DNA from: Thalassococcus halodurans
GTDB lineage: Bacteria; Pseudomonadota; Alphaproteobacteria; Rhodobacterales; Rhodobacteraceae
Direction: 5' to 3'
Length of the DNA: 64,000 nucleotides
Assembly: GCF_900108225.1 (NCBI RefSeq)
Contig: NZ_FNUZ01000001.1
Span: forward strand, 930,001-994,000
Made by a program: the position numbers and the translations under genes. A model generated the notes under the pieces. The model had not been told where the DNA came from. It saw only the letters and a program-made list of their open reading frames with translations, and ran no database searches. Numbering within the stretch: the first letter of the stretch is position 1; each line of letters opens with the position of its first letter. This document shows, piece after piece, positions 8,042 to 16,796 of this stretch.

Positions 8042-8848
8042 TTAATCTGGACGGACCCGCGCGGCGGTTTTGTTGGCGAAGGCTTCAAGGCGGTCGCGGC
8101 TGGCCTCTTGCGTGTTCACGATGCCGGCGACCACGGATTCTGCATAGGCCGCATCCAGAGCCGACATGTTTTGCATGTGGCTGATGGCCGAACAGATCGC
8201 AAAGTTGGACAGCGGCGGGTTTTGAGCCGCCGTGCGGGCCAGTTCCATCGCCTTAGCGTCGGTGTCGCCGTCGATAAGGTACTGACACAGCCCCACATCA
8301 ACCGCTTCCTGCTGTTTATAGACACGGCCTGTCAGCATCATGTCGATCATTCGCGCCTTGCCGACCAGATCGGCCACGCGGATTGTGGCACCGCCGCCCG
8401 TGAACAGGCCGCGTTGTCCTTCGGGCAGGGCAAAGTAGGTGGACTGATCCGCCACGCGCACATGGGCAGATGAGGCCAGCTCCAGACCGCCACCGACAAC
8501 AGCGCCTTTCAACGCCACGATCACCGGAACGCCACCGTATTCCATCTTGTTGAACGCCTCGTGCCAGCGCAGACAGACGTGCATGAAGTCTTCAGGGCGC
8601 CGTTCTTCTGTGTGGTGTTCCACCAGATCAAGACCGGCGCAGAAATGATCGCCCTCGGCTGCCAGAACAACAGCCCGCGCGCCCATGCGCGGCAGTTTCG
8701 AGAAGACCTCGATCAGTTCTTCGATGGTGTCCGCGTTCAAGGCATTCCGCTTTTCCGGACGGGACAGAACCACACGGACAACGCCGTCTTCGGTGCCGGT
8801 GACCTTCAGATATGTCAGGTTGAACTGTTCAAGTTTTGCGATGTCCAT
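8042..8848 (-). CDS. Enoyl-CoA hydratase/isomerase (crotonase) family protein
   Basis: A 268-residue crotonase-fold protein. The oxyanion-hole segments are visible: [13 protein letters not shown] near residue 30 and [16 protein letters not shown] near 65; the second, [23 protein letters not shown], falls at about 105-127. A Glu equivalent to one of the hydratase pair is in [17 protein letters not shown]. The substrate is not determinable. The ATG chosen is preceded by GGAGGAGCAAGG, an excellent ribosome binding site, which decides the start over an upstream in-frame ATG. It stands alone on its strand. Confidence 0.88.
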   Translation of the reverse strand: MDIAKLEQFNLTYLKVTGTEDGVVRVVLSRPEKRNALNADTIEELIEVFSKLPRMGARAVVLAAEGDHFCAGLDLVEHHTEERRPEDFMHVCLRWHEAFNKMEYGGVPVIVALKGAVVGGGLELASSAHVRVADQSTYFALPEGQRGLFTGGGATIRVADLVGKARMIDMMLTGRVYKQQEAVDVGLCQYLIDGDTDAKAMELARTAAQNPPLSNFAICSAISHMQNMSALDAAYAESVVAGIVNTQEASRDRLEAFANKTAARVRPD

Positions 8849-8984
8849 CCTTGCTCCTCCCGATGCGATTTCGGGCACTCTGTGAGGTGAATGAACGATT
8901 GTCCATATAGGACGTTGGGAAACTTCCTTCGAAAAATTTCGTTTTCATGATGGGATAATCGAATTTAAAAGACCCGATTTTCAG

Positions 8985-9251
8985 ATGCCGCGCGATCCGG
9001 GAATCGACCGCTACGCCGGTGCGTACAACCATCGCAAAATGCGCGGCGGGTCCAAATGGTCGATGCATGCCTATGGCTGCGCGATTGATTTCTATGCCGA
9101 ACCGAACGGGCTGCGCACCCGTTGCCCGCAGGCCTTGTTTTGCGGCACTGATTACAAGGACTTCCTTGATATCATGGAAGCCCACGAATGGCTGCCTGCG
9201 ATCCGCCTGTGGGGTGCGGATGCGATGCACTTCCAAAGGGCGCGCATTTGA
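8985..9251 (+). pseudogene. Truncated M15-family peptidase (VanY/D-Ala-D-Ala carboxypeptidase-like) remnant
   Basis: An 88-codon frame holding only the C-terminal catalytic half of an M15 metallopeptidase: KMRGGSKWSMHAYGCAIDFYAEP carries the R, H and D of the zinc site, and GADAMHFQRA carries the final His. Family members are about 150-250 residues with substrate-binding sequence before this point, which is missing. The frame is closed by a stop at 8892-8894, and no in-frame ATG lies between that stop and the annotated one. It may be a 5'-deleted gene or, less likely, a tiny intact enzyme. Zinc ligands are intact, so the loss looks recent or the fragment is retained. Confidence 0.55.
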
Positions 9252-9301
9252 CCGCTTCCCTTGACTCTGAGCCATATTCAGACTAACCGCGACCTAACTT
9301 T

Positions 9302-9380
9302 CCGGAAGTGCCAAAGCTTCCGGTCCCATGGGCCTTGCCCGGGATCGCCCTCCGTCAGCGCGTTGCGCCCACGGGGGCGC
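9302..9380 (+). other. Structured leader upstream of ffh
   Basis: Two perfect hairpins lie between the M15 remnant and ffh: CCGGAAG/CTTCCGG with an eight-base loop, and GCGCCC-ACGG-GGGCGC. The first could terminate or stabilise the preceding transcript, but neither has a T-run. A TTGACT hexamer upstream (9261-9266) may be the -35 of the ffh promoter; no convincing -10 follows. I looked for the conserved 4.5S RNA core here and did not find it. Confidence 0.3.
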
Positions 9381-9471
9381 TCGTCGTTTGGTCGATTGGG
9401 ATTTGCGAAACAAGACGCCCGCCCCCACCTTTCGGGGACAACAGACAAGACCGGCATAGGAGGCCGCGGAC

Positions 9472-10980
9472 ATGTTTGAAAATCTTTCCGAACGTCTTGG
9501 TGGCGTCTTTGACCGCCTGACGAAACAGGGCGCACTGTCCGAAGACGACGTCAAAACAGCCCTGCGCGAAGTGCGCGTTGCCCTGCTTGAGGCTGACGTT
9601 TCGCTTCCAGTGGCACGCCAGTTCATCAAAGCGGTCGAGAAAAAGGCCACCGGCGCGGCGGTGACCAAATCGATCACGCCCGGTCAGCAGGTGGTCAAGA
9701 TCGTCCATGACGAACTGATCGCAACGCTGGCAGGCGAAGGTGAACCCGGCCAACTGCGCGTCGACAGCCCGCCCGCCCCGATCCTTATGGTCGGTCTGCA
9801 AGGTGGCGGTAAAACAACCACCACCGCCAAGCTGGCGAAACGTCTGAAGGAACGTGACGGCAAAAAGGTTCTGATGGCCTCGCTCGACGTCAACCGTCCT
9901 GCGGCGATGGAACAGCTGGAAATCCTTGGTAAGCAGATCGGCGTCGATACGCTTCCGATCGTCAAGGGCGAAGACCCCGTCGCCATCGCCAAGCGTGCCA
10001 AAACCCAAGCGGGCCTAGGCGGCTATGACGTCTACATGCTTGATACCGCTGGCCGCCTGTCCATCGACGAAGAGCTGATGGCACAGGTCGAAGCGGTGCG
10101 CGATGTCGCGAATCCGCGTGAAACGATCCTTGTTGTGGACGGCCTGACAGGTCAGGACGCCGTCAACACCGCCCAGAACTTTGACGACCGTATCGGTATC
10201 ACCGGCGTTGTCCTGACCCGTATGGACGGTGATGGTCGCGGTGGTGCGGCGCTGTCCATGCGTGCGGTCACCGGCAAGCCCATCAAGTTCGTCGGTCTCG
10301 GCGAAAAAATGGACGCGCTGGAAACCTTTGAACCCGACCGTGTCGCGGGCCGCATCCTTGGCATGGGTGACATTGTTGCGCTGGTTGAAAAGGCGCAGCA
10401 GACCCTTGAGGCCGAACAAGCCGAGCGCATGATGAAGCGCTTCCAGAAGGGTCAGTTCAACATGAACGACCTGCGCATGCAGCTGGACCAGATGATGAAA
10501 ATGGGCGGCATGGAAGGCATGATGTCCATGATGCCTGGCATGGGCAAAATGGCCAAGCAGATGGAAGGCGCGGGCATTGATGACCGCATCCTGAAACAGC
10601 AGATCGCCCTGATCAACTCCATGACCAAGAAAGAGCGTGCGAACCCGCAGCTTTTGCAGGCCAGTCGCAAGAAACGCATCGCGGCCGGTGCCGGCATGGA
10701 AGTGTCCGACCTGAACAAGCTTCTGAAAATGCAGCGCCAAATGGCGGACATGATGAAGAAGATGGGCAAAATGGGCAAAGGCGGCATGCTGAAACAGGCC
10801 ATGCGCGGCATGTTCGGTAAGGGCGGTATGCCCGCTGGCATGGATCCGTCCCAGATGGACCCCAAAGCGCTGGAAGCGGCGGCCAAACAGATGGGCGCGA
10901 AAATGCCCGGCGGTATGCCCGGTATGCCCGGCGGCATGGGTCTGCCCTCTGGTCTGTCCGGTCTGGGCAAAAAGAAGTAA
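9472..10980 (+). CDS. ffh: Signal recognition particle protein Ffh
   Basis: A 502-residue SRP54-type GTPase that, with 4.5S RNA, targets nascent membrane proteins to FtsY and the Sec translocon. The N domain is followed by the P-loop GLQGGGKTTTTAKLAKR (about 107-123), DTAGRLS, and TRMDGDGRGGAALS. From about residue 320 comes the methionine-rich M domain that binds signal peptides and RNA, with an extended Met/Gly/Pro tail. AGGAGG lies shortly before the ATG. Four acetyltransferase genes, a chorismate mutase and rpsP follow on the same strand. Confidence 0.97.
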   Translation: MFENLSERLGGVFDRLTKQGALSEDDVKTALREVRVALLEADVSLPVARQFIKAVEKKATGAAVTKSITPGQQVVKIVHDELIATLAGEGEPGQLRVDSPPAPILMVGLQGGGKTTTTAKLAKRLKERDGKKVLMASLDVNRPAAMEQLEILGKQIGVDTLPIVKGEDPVAIAKRAKTQAGLGGYDVYMLDTAGRLSIDEELMAQVEAVRDVANPRETILVVDGLTGQDAVNTAQNFDDRIGITGVVLTRMDGDGRGGAALSMRAVTGKPIKFVGLGEKMDALETFEPDRVAGRILGMGDIVALVEKAQQTLEAEQAERMMKRFQKGQFNMNDLRMQLDQMMKMGGMEGMMSMMPGMGKMAKQMEGAGIDDRILKQQIALINSMTKKERANPQLLQASRKKRIAAGAGMEVSDLNKLLKMQRQMADMMKKMGKMGKGGMLKQAMRGMFGKGGMPAGMDPSQMDPKALEAAAKQMGAKMPGGMPGMPGGMGLPSGLSGLGKKK

Positions 10981-10986
10981 GCACTC

Positions 10987-11502
10987 ATGCCCGCCCCCAC
11001 CCTTCATACAGAGCGCCTGACGCTCCGTGGCCATGTGATGGCTGATCTCGACGCGCTTTGCGATTTGTTCGAGACCGACCGCGCGGCCTATATGGGTGGG
11101 CCGATCCCGCGCAAAGAGGCATGGCGCTGGATGGCGTCCGAGATCGCCATGTGGGACCTGATGGGTCACGGCGCATGGGGCATCGACACCAAGGAAGGCG
11201 AATTCCTTGGCCAGATCGGTATCCTGAAGCCACCGCATTTTCCCGAGGCCGAAATCGGCTGGACGCTGTTGGAGACTGCCGAAGGCAAGGGCTATGCATC
11301 CGAGGCCGCGCAGGCGGTTCTGGGTTGGGCCAAGGATCAGGGCTTTGAGACCTTGGTCAGCTACATCGATCCGTCAAACGACCGTTCTATCGCGCTGGCG
11401 ACCCGTCTTGGCGCATCGCACGATCCCAAGGCCGCGCTGCCGAAAGGCGAAACAGCAGACGACACCGTCGTCTATCGCCACACATTGGGGGTCCTGCAAT
11501 GA
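10987..11502 (+). CDS. GNAT-family N-acetyltransferase (RimJ/RimL-like), copy 1 of 4
   Basis: A 171-residue acetyltransferase beginning with the family strand LHTERLTLRGH. The acetyl-CoA pyrophosphate loop reads LETAEGKGYASEAAQAVLGWA (about 95-115), and IDPSNDRSIALATRLGA is the usual C-terminal motif. Six bases separate it from ffh and its last codons overlap the next gene by ATGA. Members acetylate N-termini of ribosomal proteins or small molecules; the substrate here is unknown. It is the first of four paralogues in tandem. Confidence 0.9.
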   Translation: MPAPTLHTERLTLRGHVMADLDALCDLFETDRAAYMGGPIPRKEAWRWMASEIAMWDLMGHGAWGIDTKEGEFLGQIGILKPPHFPEAEIGWTLLETAEGKGYASEAAQAVLGWAKDQGFETLVSYIDPSNDRSIALATRLGASHDPKAALPKGETADDTVVYRHTLGVLQ

Positions 11503-12029
11503 GCCTGACACCCGCACCGCGCCTTGAAACGGATCGCCTGATCATCCGGTCTTTCCACATGGATGATTTCGACTCTTTCGCCGAATTCCACGCCGACCCC
11601 GTGCGCGCCCCCGGCTTTGGCGAAGTCTACACACGCGACCAAAGCTGGCGCTGGTTTGCCTGCAACATCGGGCACTGGCACATCCACGGTTACGGCTACA
11701 TGACCGTCGAAGACAAAGAAACCGGTCGCCCCTGTGGCATCTGCGGTATCTGGAACCCCGAAGGCTGGCCCGAACCTGAAATCGGCTGGGTCGTCTATGA
11801 AGCATTCGAAGGCAAAGGCATCGCCTATGAAGCCGCCGTGCGGGTCCGCCGTTGGGCCTATGAGGAACTGGGCCTGAAAACCCTGACCTCGAACATCCTG
11901 TCCTCGAACGACCGGTCGCAGGCCTTGGCCACACGTCTGGGCGCAAAATACGAACGCACCTACCACAACGTCCACATGGGCGAAGACCAGCTGTGGCGTC
12001 ACCCCGGCCCCGACGAGGTGCTGGCATGA
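11499..12029 (+). CDS. GNAT-family N-acetyltransferase, copy 2 of 4
   Basis: A 176-residue paralogue of its neighbours. It opens with PRLETDRLIIRSFHMDDFDSF, has the acyl-CoA loop YEAFEGKGIAYEAAVRVRRWA and ends with LSSNDRSQALATRLGAKYERT. Start and end overlap the flanking genes by four bases (ATGA), so translation of the set is probably coupled. Compared with copy 1 it has an extra cysteine-containing segment (GRPCGICGIWN) before the loop. Substrate unknown. Confidence 0.9.
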   Translation: MSLTPAPRLETDRLIIRSFHMDDFDSFAEFHADPVRAPGFGEVYTRDQSWRWFACNIGHWHIHGYGYMTVEDKETGRPCGICGIWNPEGWPEPEIGWVVYEAFEGKGIAYEAAVRVRRWAYEELGLKTLTSNILSSNDRSQALATRLGAKYERTYHNVHMGEDQLWRHPGPDEVLA

Positions 12030-12556
12030 CACAGATGATGCTGAGCGCGCCCCGACTGGAAACCGAACGCCTGATCCTGCGCGGCCCCGAGGAATCGGAT
12101 TTCGACGCGGTAAAGGCCTTTATGGCGTCCGAGCGCACCAAATACATGGGCGGCAAGTCCTCCAGTGAATGGGAAATTTGGCGCGGCTTCCTGGGTTCTA
12201 TCGGTCACTGGGCCCTGCGTGGCTACGGCTTCTTCACTGTGCTGGACAAGCAGGGAAACCGCCTTGGTCGTGTTGGTCTGCTCAATCACGTGATGTGGCC
12301 GGAACCCGAACTGGGCTGGCACATGTTTGATGGCAGTGAGGGCAAAGGTTTTGCCTACGAGGCTGCCATGGCGATCCGTGATTGGGCCGCGAAAGAGCGT
12401 AAGCTCGACCGCCTGATTTCCCAGATCCACCCTGATAACGTCCGGTCTATTGCCTTGGCCGAACGCATGGGCGCGACGCTGGAAAAAGAGACCACTCTGC
12501 TGGGCGATCCCTGCCTGATCTACCGCCATCCTTCTGTCGCAGGGGGTGCCGCATGA
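12026..12556 (+). CDS. GNAT-family N-acetyltransferase, copy 3 of 4
   Basis: A 176-residue paralogue. It begins APRLETERLILRGPEESDF and has the loop DGSEGKGFAYEAAMAIRDWA and the C-terminal HPDNVRSIALAERMGA. The ATG in the ATGA overlap with copy 2 gives the normal domain start; an in-frame start further upstream would only add residues from inside the previous gene. It overlaps copy 4 by four bases. Substrate unknown. Confidence 0.9.
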   Translation: MTQMMLSAPRLETERLILRGPEESDFDAVKAFMASERTKYMGGKSSSEWEIWRGFLGSIGHWALRGYGFFTVLDKQGNRLGRVGLLNHVMWPEPELGWHMFDGSEGKGFAYEAAMAIRDWAAKERKLDRLISQIHPDNVRSIALAERMGATLEKETTLLGDPCLIYRHPSVAGGAA

Positions 12557-13080
12557 TCGACCGCACCATTACAACAGACCGCTTGGTCCTGCGCCCGTTC
12601 CGGCCCGAGGATTGTGCAGGCTACACCGCCTATTACACCGGGCCACGCACACAATTCGTGGGTGGTCCCGTCAGCTGTGCCGATGCAGCAGCCAAGTTCT
12701 GCGCCATGATCGGCCACTGGACGCTGCGCGGCTTTGGCCGCTTTGCGATCTGCCGCAAGGGCGCGACGGAAATGCCCATCGGCCATGCCGGCCTGATGCA
12801 GATGGACCTGCTGCGCGCCCCTGAAATGACATGGACGCTGTGGAGCGAAGAAGCTGAAGGTCAGGGCTATGCGCGCGAAGCCGTAAAGGCACTCTGCGAT
12901 GATGCCGAGGCGACCTATGGCTTCAAAACCCTGACCGCGATGGTCCATCAGGACAATGACCGCTCCATCGCGATTGCCAACACCTTGGGCTTTGTCGCCG
13001 ATCCGTCGACGCCTGCGCCCTTCCGCGAATACCGCGTGTTCCGCCGCACCTCTGACACAGAGGCCGCCGCATGCGCGTGA
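12553..13080 (+). CDS. GNAT-family N-acetyltransferase, copy 4 of 4
   Basis: A 175-residue paralogue, the last of the set: ITTDRLVLRPFRPEDCAGY at the start, EEAEGQGYAREAVKALCDDA as the acyl-CoA loop (Lys of the other copies replaced by Gln), and HQDNDRSIAIANTLGF near the end. It is more divergent than copies 2 and 3 between residues 40 and 90. It is followed after about 30 bases by the chorismate mutase gene. Substrate unknown. Confidence 0.9.
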   Translation: MIDRTITTDRLVLRPFRPEDCAGYTAYYTGPRTQFVGGPVSCADAAAKFCAMIGHWTLRGFGRFAICRKGATEMPIGHAGLMQMDLLRAPEMTWTLWSEEAEGQGYAREAVKALCDDAEATYGFKTLTAMVHQDNDRSIAIANTLGFVADPSTPAPFREYRVFRRTSDTEAAACA

Positions 13081-13113
13081 CCCTGACACCCTTGAACCCG
13101 AAAGGCGCCCTTG

Positions 13114-13425
13114 ATGTCTGACACAACATCCCAAGACGACGTCGCCCGCGCGGCCGAACTGCTGAAAGAACACCGCAACAGCATTGACCGGCTGGATGCG
13201 ATCCTTGTCTTTACGCTGGCCGAACGGTTCAAGCACACACAAGCCGTGGGCCTGCTGAAAGCAGAGCACGCGCTCCCTCCTTCCGATCCCGCGCGCGAAG
13301 AAAAACAGATCGCGCGGCTCGAAGATTTGGCGGATCAGGCCGATCTCGACCCTGAATTCGCTAAGGCTTTCCTGAACTTCATCATTCAGGAAGTCATCCA
13401 GCACCACCAGAAACACCAATCTTGA
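13114..13425 (+). CDS. Chorismate mutase, AroQ class
   Basis: A 103-residue all-helical enzyme converting chorismate to prephenate for phenylalanine and tyrosine synthesis. The three-helix AroQ layout is visible: [20 protein letters not shown] (helix 1 with the active-site Arg and Asp), [28 protein letters not shown] (loop and helix 2), and [21 protein letters not shown] (helix 3, Gln at the end). There is no signal peptide, so it is the cytoplasmic form. It sits directly before rpsP. Confidence 0.88.
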   Translation: MSDTTSQDDVARAAELLKEHRNSIDRLDAILVFTLAERFKHTQAVGLLKAEHALPPSDPAREEKQIARLEDLADQADLDPEFAKAFLNFIIQEVIQHHQKHQS

Positions 13426-13474
13426 TGGGCCACAGCCCCATCGCCTGAACTTCGCCATTCAAAGGAGAAAACCA

Positions 13475-13864
13475 ATGGCTACAAAAATTCGTCTCGCCCG
13501 CGGCGGTTCCAAAAAGCGCCCCCACTACGCAATCGTTGTTGCAGACAGCCGCATGCCCCGCGACGGCCGTTTCATCGAAAAAGTCGGCACATATAACCCG
13601 CTGCTGGCCAAAGACGACGAGCGTCGCGTTGTCATGAACGTAGAGCGCATCCAGTACTGGCTGGGCCAAGGCGCTCAGACAACTGACCGCATCCAGCGTT
13701 TCCTCGAAGCCGCAAACCTGGCCGAGAAGAAAGAGCGCAACAACCCGAAAAAAGGCACACCGGGCAAAGCTGCTCAGGACCGTGCAGAAGCAAAAGCTGA
13801 AAAGGCGCGTGAAGCAGAAGAAGCTGCAAACGCACCGGCAGAAGAAGCAGCCGCAGAAGAATAA
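13475..13864 (+). CDS. rpsP: 30S ribosomal protein S16
   Basis: A 129-residue ribosomal protein. Residues 1-80 match S16 ([39 protein letters not shown] in sequence order, then [17 protein letters not shown]). The last 45 residues are an alanine/glutamate/lysine-rich low-complexity tail common in alphaproteobacterial S16. AAAGGAGAAAACC precedes the ATG. It heads the ribosome-maturation stretch rpsP-rimM-trmD-rplS, but a strong terminator follows it. Confidence 0.96.
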   Translation: MATKIRLARGGSKKRPHYAIVVADSRMPRDGRFIEKVGTYNPLLAKDDERRVVMNVERIQYWLGQGAQTTDRIQRFLEAANLAEKKERNNPKKGTPGKAAQDRAEAKAEKAREAEEAANAPAEEAAAEE

Positions 13865-13890
13865 ACCCTTCTGCCTGTTTCAGGCTTTCG

Positions 13891-13926
13891 AACGGCGGAT
13901 CAGGAAACTGGTCCGTCGTTTTTTAT
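13891..13926 (+). terminator. Rho-independent terminator after rpsP
   Basis: A 13-pair stem (two G-U wobbles) closed by a GAAA tetraloop and followed by TTTTTT-A-TT. It lies 26 bases past the rpsP stop, so rpsP can be transcribed separately from rimM. Confidence 0.88.
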
Positions 13927-13959
13927 TGGGTGTCCGGTATTGTCGCGCATCGACGACGC

Positions 13960-13989
13960 GCGCGGCGGCCTACGGCCTTTGCGCCGCGC
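13960..13989. repeat. GC-rich extragenic hairpin containing GGCCTACGGCC
   Basis: An outer stem GCGCGGCG/CGCCGCGC encloses an inner GGCC-TAC-GGCC. It has no T-run. The inner unit recurs in reverse complement at 57386-57396, downstream of moaE, which suggests a small dispersed extragenic element. Confidence 0.4.
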
Positions 13990-14091
13990 TTTCCAAAAAA
14001 ATCTACCCCGAAGCGGACAATGCCGCCAAACCATTGCCCTTGCCCCTGAACCCGCGCTATTTGAAACTCAACACGGCCTGAGGGACACACC

Positions 14092-14604
14092 ATGAGCGAC
14101 ATGATCTGCGTAGGGGTAATCGGCGGCGCCTTTGGCGTGAACGGCGAAGTGCGCATCAAAAGCTATACGGCCGATCCCGAAGCCATCGAAGACTATGCGC
14201 CCCTGCAAACCGAAGACGGCAGCAAGACCTTCGACATCCAGATCACACGCGGTGTCAAACAGGGCTTTGCCGCCCGCCTTAGCGATGTGCGCACCAAGGA
14301 AGAGGCCGACGCCCTGAAAGGCGTGCGCCTGTTCGCCCCGCGTGATCGTCTGCCGAACCTGCCCGACGACGAATACTACCACGCCGATCTGATCGGCCTG
14401 TCTGTCTATGACACGGGCGGTCAGTTGATCGGCAAGGTGCGCAATGTGCTGAACCACGGCGCGTCCGACATTCTGGAAATCGCGATCGACGGCAAAAGCG
14501 GCACGACATTGCTGCCCTTTACCCTTGCGGCTGTTCCGACCGTCGATCTGACCGCCGGACGCATTGTTGCAGATCCGCCAGATGGTCTGTTCGACGACGA
14601 ATAA
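14092..14604 (+). CDS. rimM: Ribosome maturation factor RimM
   Basis: A 170-residue 16S rRNA processing factor that binds S19 and helps mature the 30S head. The RimM N-domain begins [21 protein letters not shown]. The PRC-barrel half is recognisable from [16 protein letters not shown] through [17 protein letters not shown] to [15 protein letters not shown] short region without genes lies between it and rpsP. It is followed on the same strand by an unknown membrane-anchored protein and then trmD, a slight interruption of the usual rimM-trmD order. Confidence 0.95.
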   Translation: MSDMICVGVIGGAFGVNGEVRIKSYTADPEAIEDYAPLQTEDGSKTFDIQITRGVKQGFAARLSDVRTKEEADALKGVRLFAPRDRLPNLPDDEYYHADLIGLSVYDTGGQLIGKVRNVLNHGASDILEIAIDGKSGTTLLPFTLAAVPTVDLTAGRIVADPPDGLFDDE

Positions 14605-14684
14605 ACCATAAAATCCGCAGCAAAAGACCCGTTTTAGCCACAATCATCCCGTATGAATCGGCTGAAAGTTATTGAGGTTTTTTG

Positions 14685-15839
14685 GTGCGTCGTTTTTGCA
14701 TTCGCGGTGTTGTGCTGGGGATAGCGGTATTCCCTGCCGCTTTTCTGTTGTCGCTGGCAACGGAAACTCGCGTTACGTTGGTGCAAACGGTGGGCGCATT
14801 CGGCCTGATCGCTTTCTTTTTCCTACTTGCCAGCGTCGCCATCCATTTTTCGTCGCTAAGCCGGAAACGCCATGCGACCACACCCGAAGACCCGCAGCCC
14901 GTCGCCCTTTTGACAGGCCGCGCCCGACGGGCGTTGCAGGCCACTTTGCCGCCCGTGGATGAGCAGCGCCAAGCGGTTGATCAGCACCTTCAACGCCACG
15001 GCACCATCAACACCCACGCGGTGTTTGGCAAAGAGCCCGAAAGCCGCGACAGCGCGATCACCCGCGTTGTGCGCCTGATTGCCGATACGTGGCACGCGCC
15101 GACGACCGCGCAAATGACCCCCGATCAGGTCACCGATATCTTTGTGCTGGAAAAGCTGCTGCGCGCATCGCCAGAAGAGGCGGGCGCTTTGGCGCAGATG
15201 TTCCGCGATCCGTCGCGCGTTCTGGAAATCCGCGACCAGATCGCCGCCTTGGCGCGGCAGCGGGCGCAATACGAACAGCAACGCGATGCGTTTTCCGCCA
15301 GCTGGACGCTGTGGCGGACCCAAACGGTGAACCTGTCGCCTTTGTCCCTGATCGACGATCTGGCCGCCATGGCGCACCCTGATCCCGACCTTTGGCACAA
15401 GGTTATCAAAGACCACGACCCAGACGATAAAACCCAACGGGACGCTGCCCTGTGGTGTGCCCTACAACCCGATTGCGACCGCGCCTCTGTCGCGTTGTTT
15501 CTGGCGCGGATCGCTGCGCAATCAACGTTGGTCTATGCCGCCGAAACGGGTGATCGCGTCTATCTGGACGGTGTTCATCAAGTGATCCGACAATGGAACG
15601 AGGCGATGTATCAGCACCACGACCTTGCCCTTGATCCACCCGAAGCGGTTCTGGACGCTGCCAAGGATTTCCATCAGGCGCTGGCGGATGTGGCGGACAT
15701 TCTGGAACAACCCGAATGGCCCATGCCCAAATCCGCGTTCACCGAATACGCGGGCCGCATGCCCCTGCCACGCAGCGCGTGGGATATTGCAGACGGCGGG
15801 CTGATGCGGAAACCCGTGGTTAGCGACTATATGATCTGA
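14685..15839 (+). CDS. Unknown protein with two N-terminal membrane helices
   Basis: Not recognised. The frame encodes 384 residues from a GTG preceded by TTGAGG; a TTG one codon upstream is possible. Two hydrophobic segments (about 5-25 and 33-54) anchor a soluble domain of about 330 residues. That domain is alanine- and aspartate-rich, with probable helical content (EEAGALAQMFRDPSRVLEIR, QIAALARQRAQYEQQRDAF) and tryptophans at regular spacing. No catalytic motif is evident. It sits between rimM and trmD, a place usually free of inserted genes. Base composition matches its neighbours, so it does not look recently acquired. Confidence 0.7.
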   Translation: MRRFCIRGVVLGIAVFPAAFLLSLATETRVTLVQTVGAFGLIAFFFLLASVAIHFSSLSRKRHATTPEDPQPVALLTGRARRALQATLPPVDEQRQAVDQHLQRHGTINTHAVFGKEPESRDSAITRVVRLIADTWHAPTTAQMTPDQVTDIFVLEKLLRASPEEAGALAQMFRDPSRVLEIRDQIAALARQRAQYEQQRDAFSASWTLWRTQTVNLSPLSLIDDLAAMAHPDPDLWHKVIKDHDPDDKTQRDAALWCALQPDCDRASVALFLARIAAQSTLVYAAETGDRVYLDGVHQVIRQWNEAMYQHHDLALDPPEAVLDAAKDFHQALADVADILEQPEWPMPKSAFTEYAGRMPLPRSAWDIADGGLMRKPVVSDYMI

Positions 15840-15856
15840 TCTCTGACCGTTGCCTT

Positions 15857-15885
15857 TTGCCTTCGCCCGCCAAGGGCGCTAGAGA
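15857..15885 (+). promoter_or_regulatory. trmD: Candidate promoter of trmD-rplS-rpmE
   Basis: TTGCCT, a 17-base spacer and TAGAGA, placed 38 bases before the trmD ATG. This would allow trmD and the following ribosomal genes to be transcribed independently of the unknown gene upstream. Confidence 0.4.
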
Positions 15886-15922
15886 ACGGCGCAAACACCC
15901 TTAACCGCAGTCAGGTGGCCCC

Positions 15923-16744
15923 ATGTCCAACCCTTCCCGCTCACTCGGACGCAAAAGCATTTCAGTCAGCCTGAAACCCCGCGACCTGATGGCCGAGCGC
16001 GCTGATCTGCACAATGTCTGGAAGGCGCAGGTGATCACCCTGATGCCCGAGGCCTTCCCCGGCATCCTTGGCGAATCTCTGACTGGCCGCGCCCTGAAAG
16101 ACGGGCTGTGGCAGCTGGAAACCGTGCCGCTTCGCGAATTCGGCGAAGGCAAACACCGCAACGTCGATGACACGCCCGCAGGCGGCGGCGCGGGTATGGT
16201 CCTGCGCCCCGACATCATGGGCGCCGCCATCGAAGACGCCCGCCAGCGCATGGCACCGGGTGCGCCGCTGATCTATCTGTCTCCCCGTGGCCGCCGGTTT
16301 GACCAATCCATGGCACGCATGCTCAGCGAAGGGCCGGGCATGACGCTGATCTGTGGCCGGTTCGAAGGTTTGGACCAGCGTGTGATGGATCATTACAACG
16401 TGGTCGAGGTGTCTTTGGGCGACTTTGTCCTGACGGGCGGAGAGCTCGCAGCACAGGCCTTGATTGACGCGACGGTTCGACTTATACCGCGCGTGCTTGG
16501 GAATCAGGCATCCATCGAAGAAGAATCCTTCTCGCACGGATTGCTGGAACATCCCCAGTACACCAAACCCGCCGTCTGGAATGGCCGCGCGATCCCTGAC
16601 GTTCTTCTGTCAGGACATCACGCGAATATCGCTAAGTGGCAGCGGGCTATGGCCGAAAGGCTGACTAAAGAACGACGACCTGACCTCTGGCGGGCTTATT
16701 GTGCGAACCACGATAGGGACCCGGATGAAGACCAAGAGCTCTGA
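15923..16744 (+). CDS. trmD: tRNA (guanine-37-N1)-methyltransferase TrmD
   Basis: A 273-residue SPOUT methyltransferase that makes m1G37 next to the anticodon and prevents frameshifting. The trefoil-knot motifs are clear: [33 protein letters not shown] and [21 protein letters not shown]; the catalytic Asp and the [18 protein letters not shown] segment are present. Compared with E. coli TrmD (about 255 residues) there are about 30 extra N-terminal residues ([20 protein letters not shown]); a later start at an internal Met is possible. It overlaps nothing and is 52 bases before rplS. Confidence 0.95.
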   Translation: MSNPSRSLGRKSISVSLKPRDLMAERADLHNVWKAQVITLMPEAFPGILGESLTGRALKDGLWQLETVPLREFGEGKHRNVDDTPAGGGAGMVLRPDIMGAAIEDARQRMAPGAPLIYLSPRGRRFDQSMARMLSEGPGMTLICGRFEGLDQRVMDHYNVVEVSLGDFVLTGGELAAQALIDATVRLIPRVLGNQASIEEESFSHGLLEHPQYTKPAVWNGRAIPDVLLSGHHANIAKWQRAMAERLTKERRPDLWRAYCANHDRDPDEDQEL

Positions 16745-16796
16745 GGACGCGCACACCTTTGCGGAACAAACCGCAAGCAAAATAGGAGAAGGTCAG

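Noticed and set aside
9252-9471. Possible 4.5S (SRP) RNA gene next to ffh
   Set aside because: The conserved core of bacterial SRP RNA (GGAAGCAGCC-type segment) is absent; only simple hairpins occur.
13926-14081. Small open frame between rpsP and rimM
   Set aside because: No ribosome binding site or plausible start, and its residues are frame-shifted readings of the hairpin and rimM leader.
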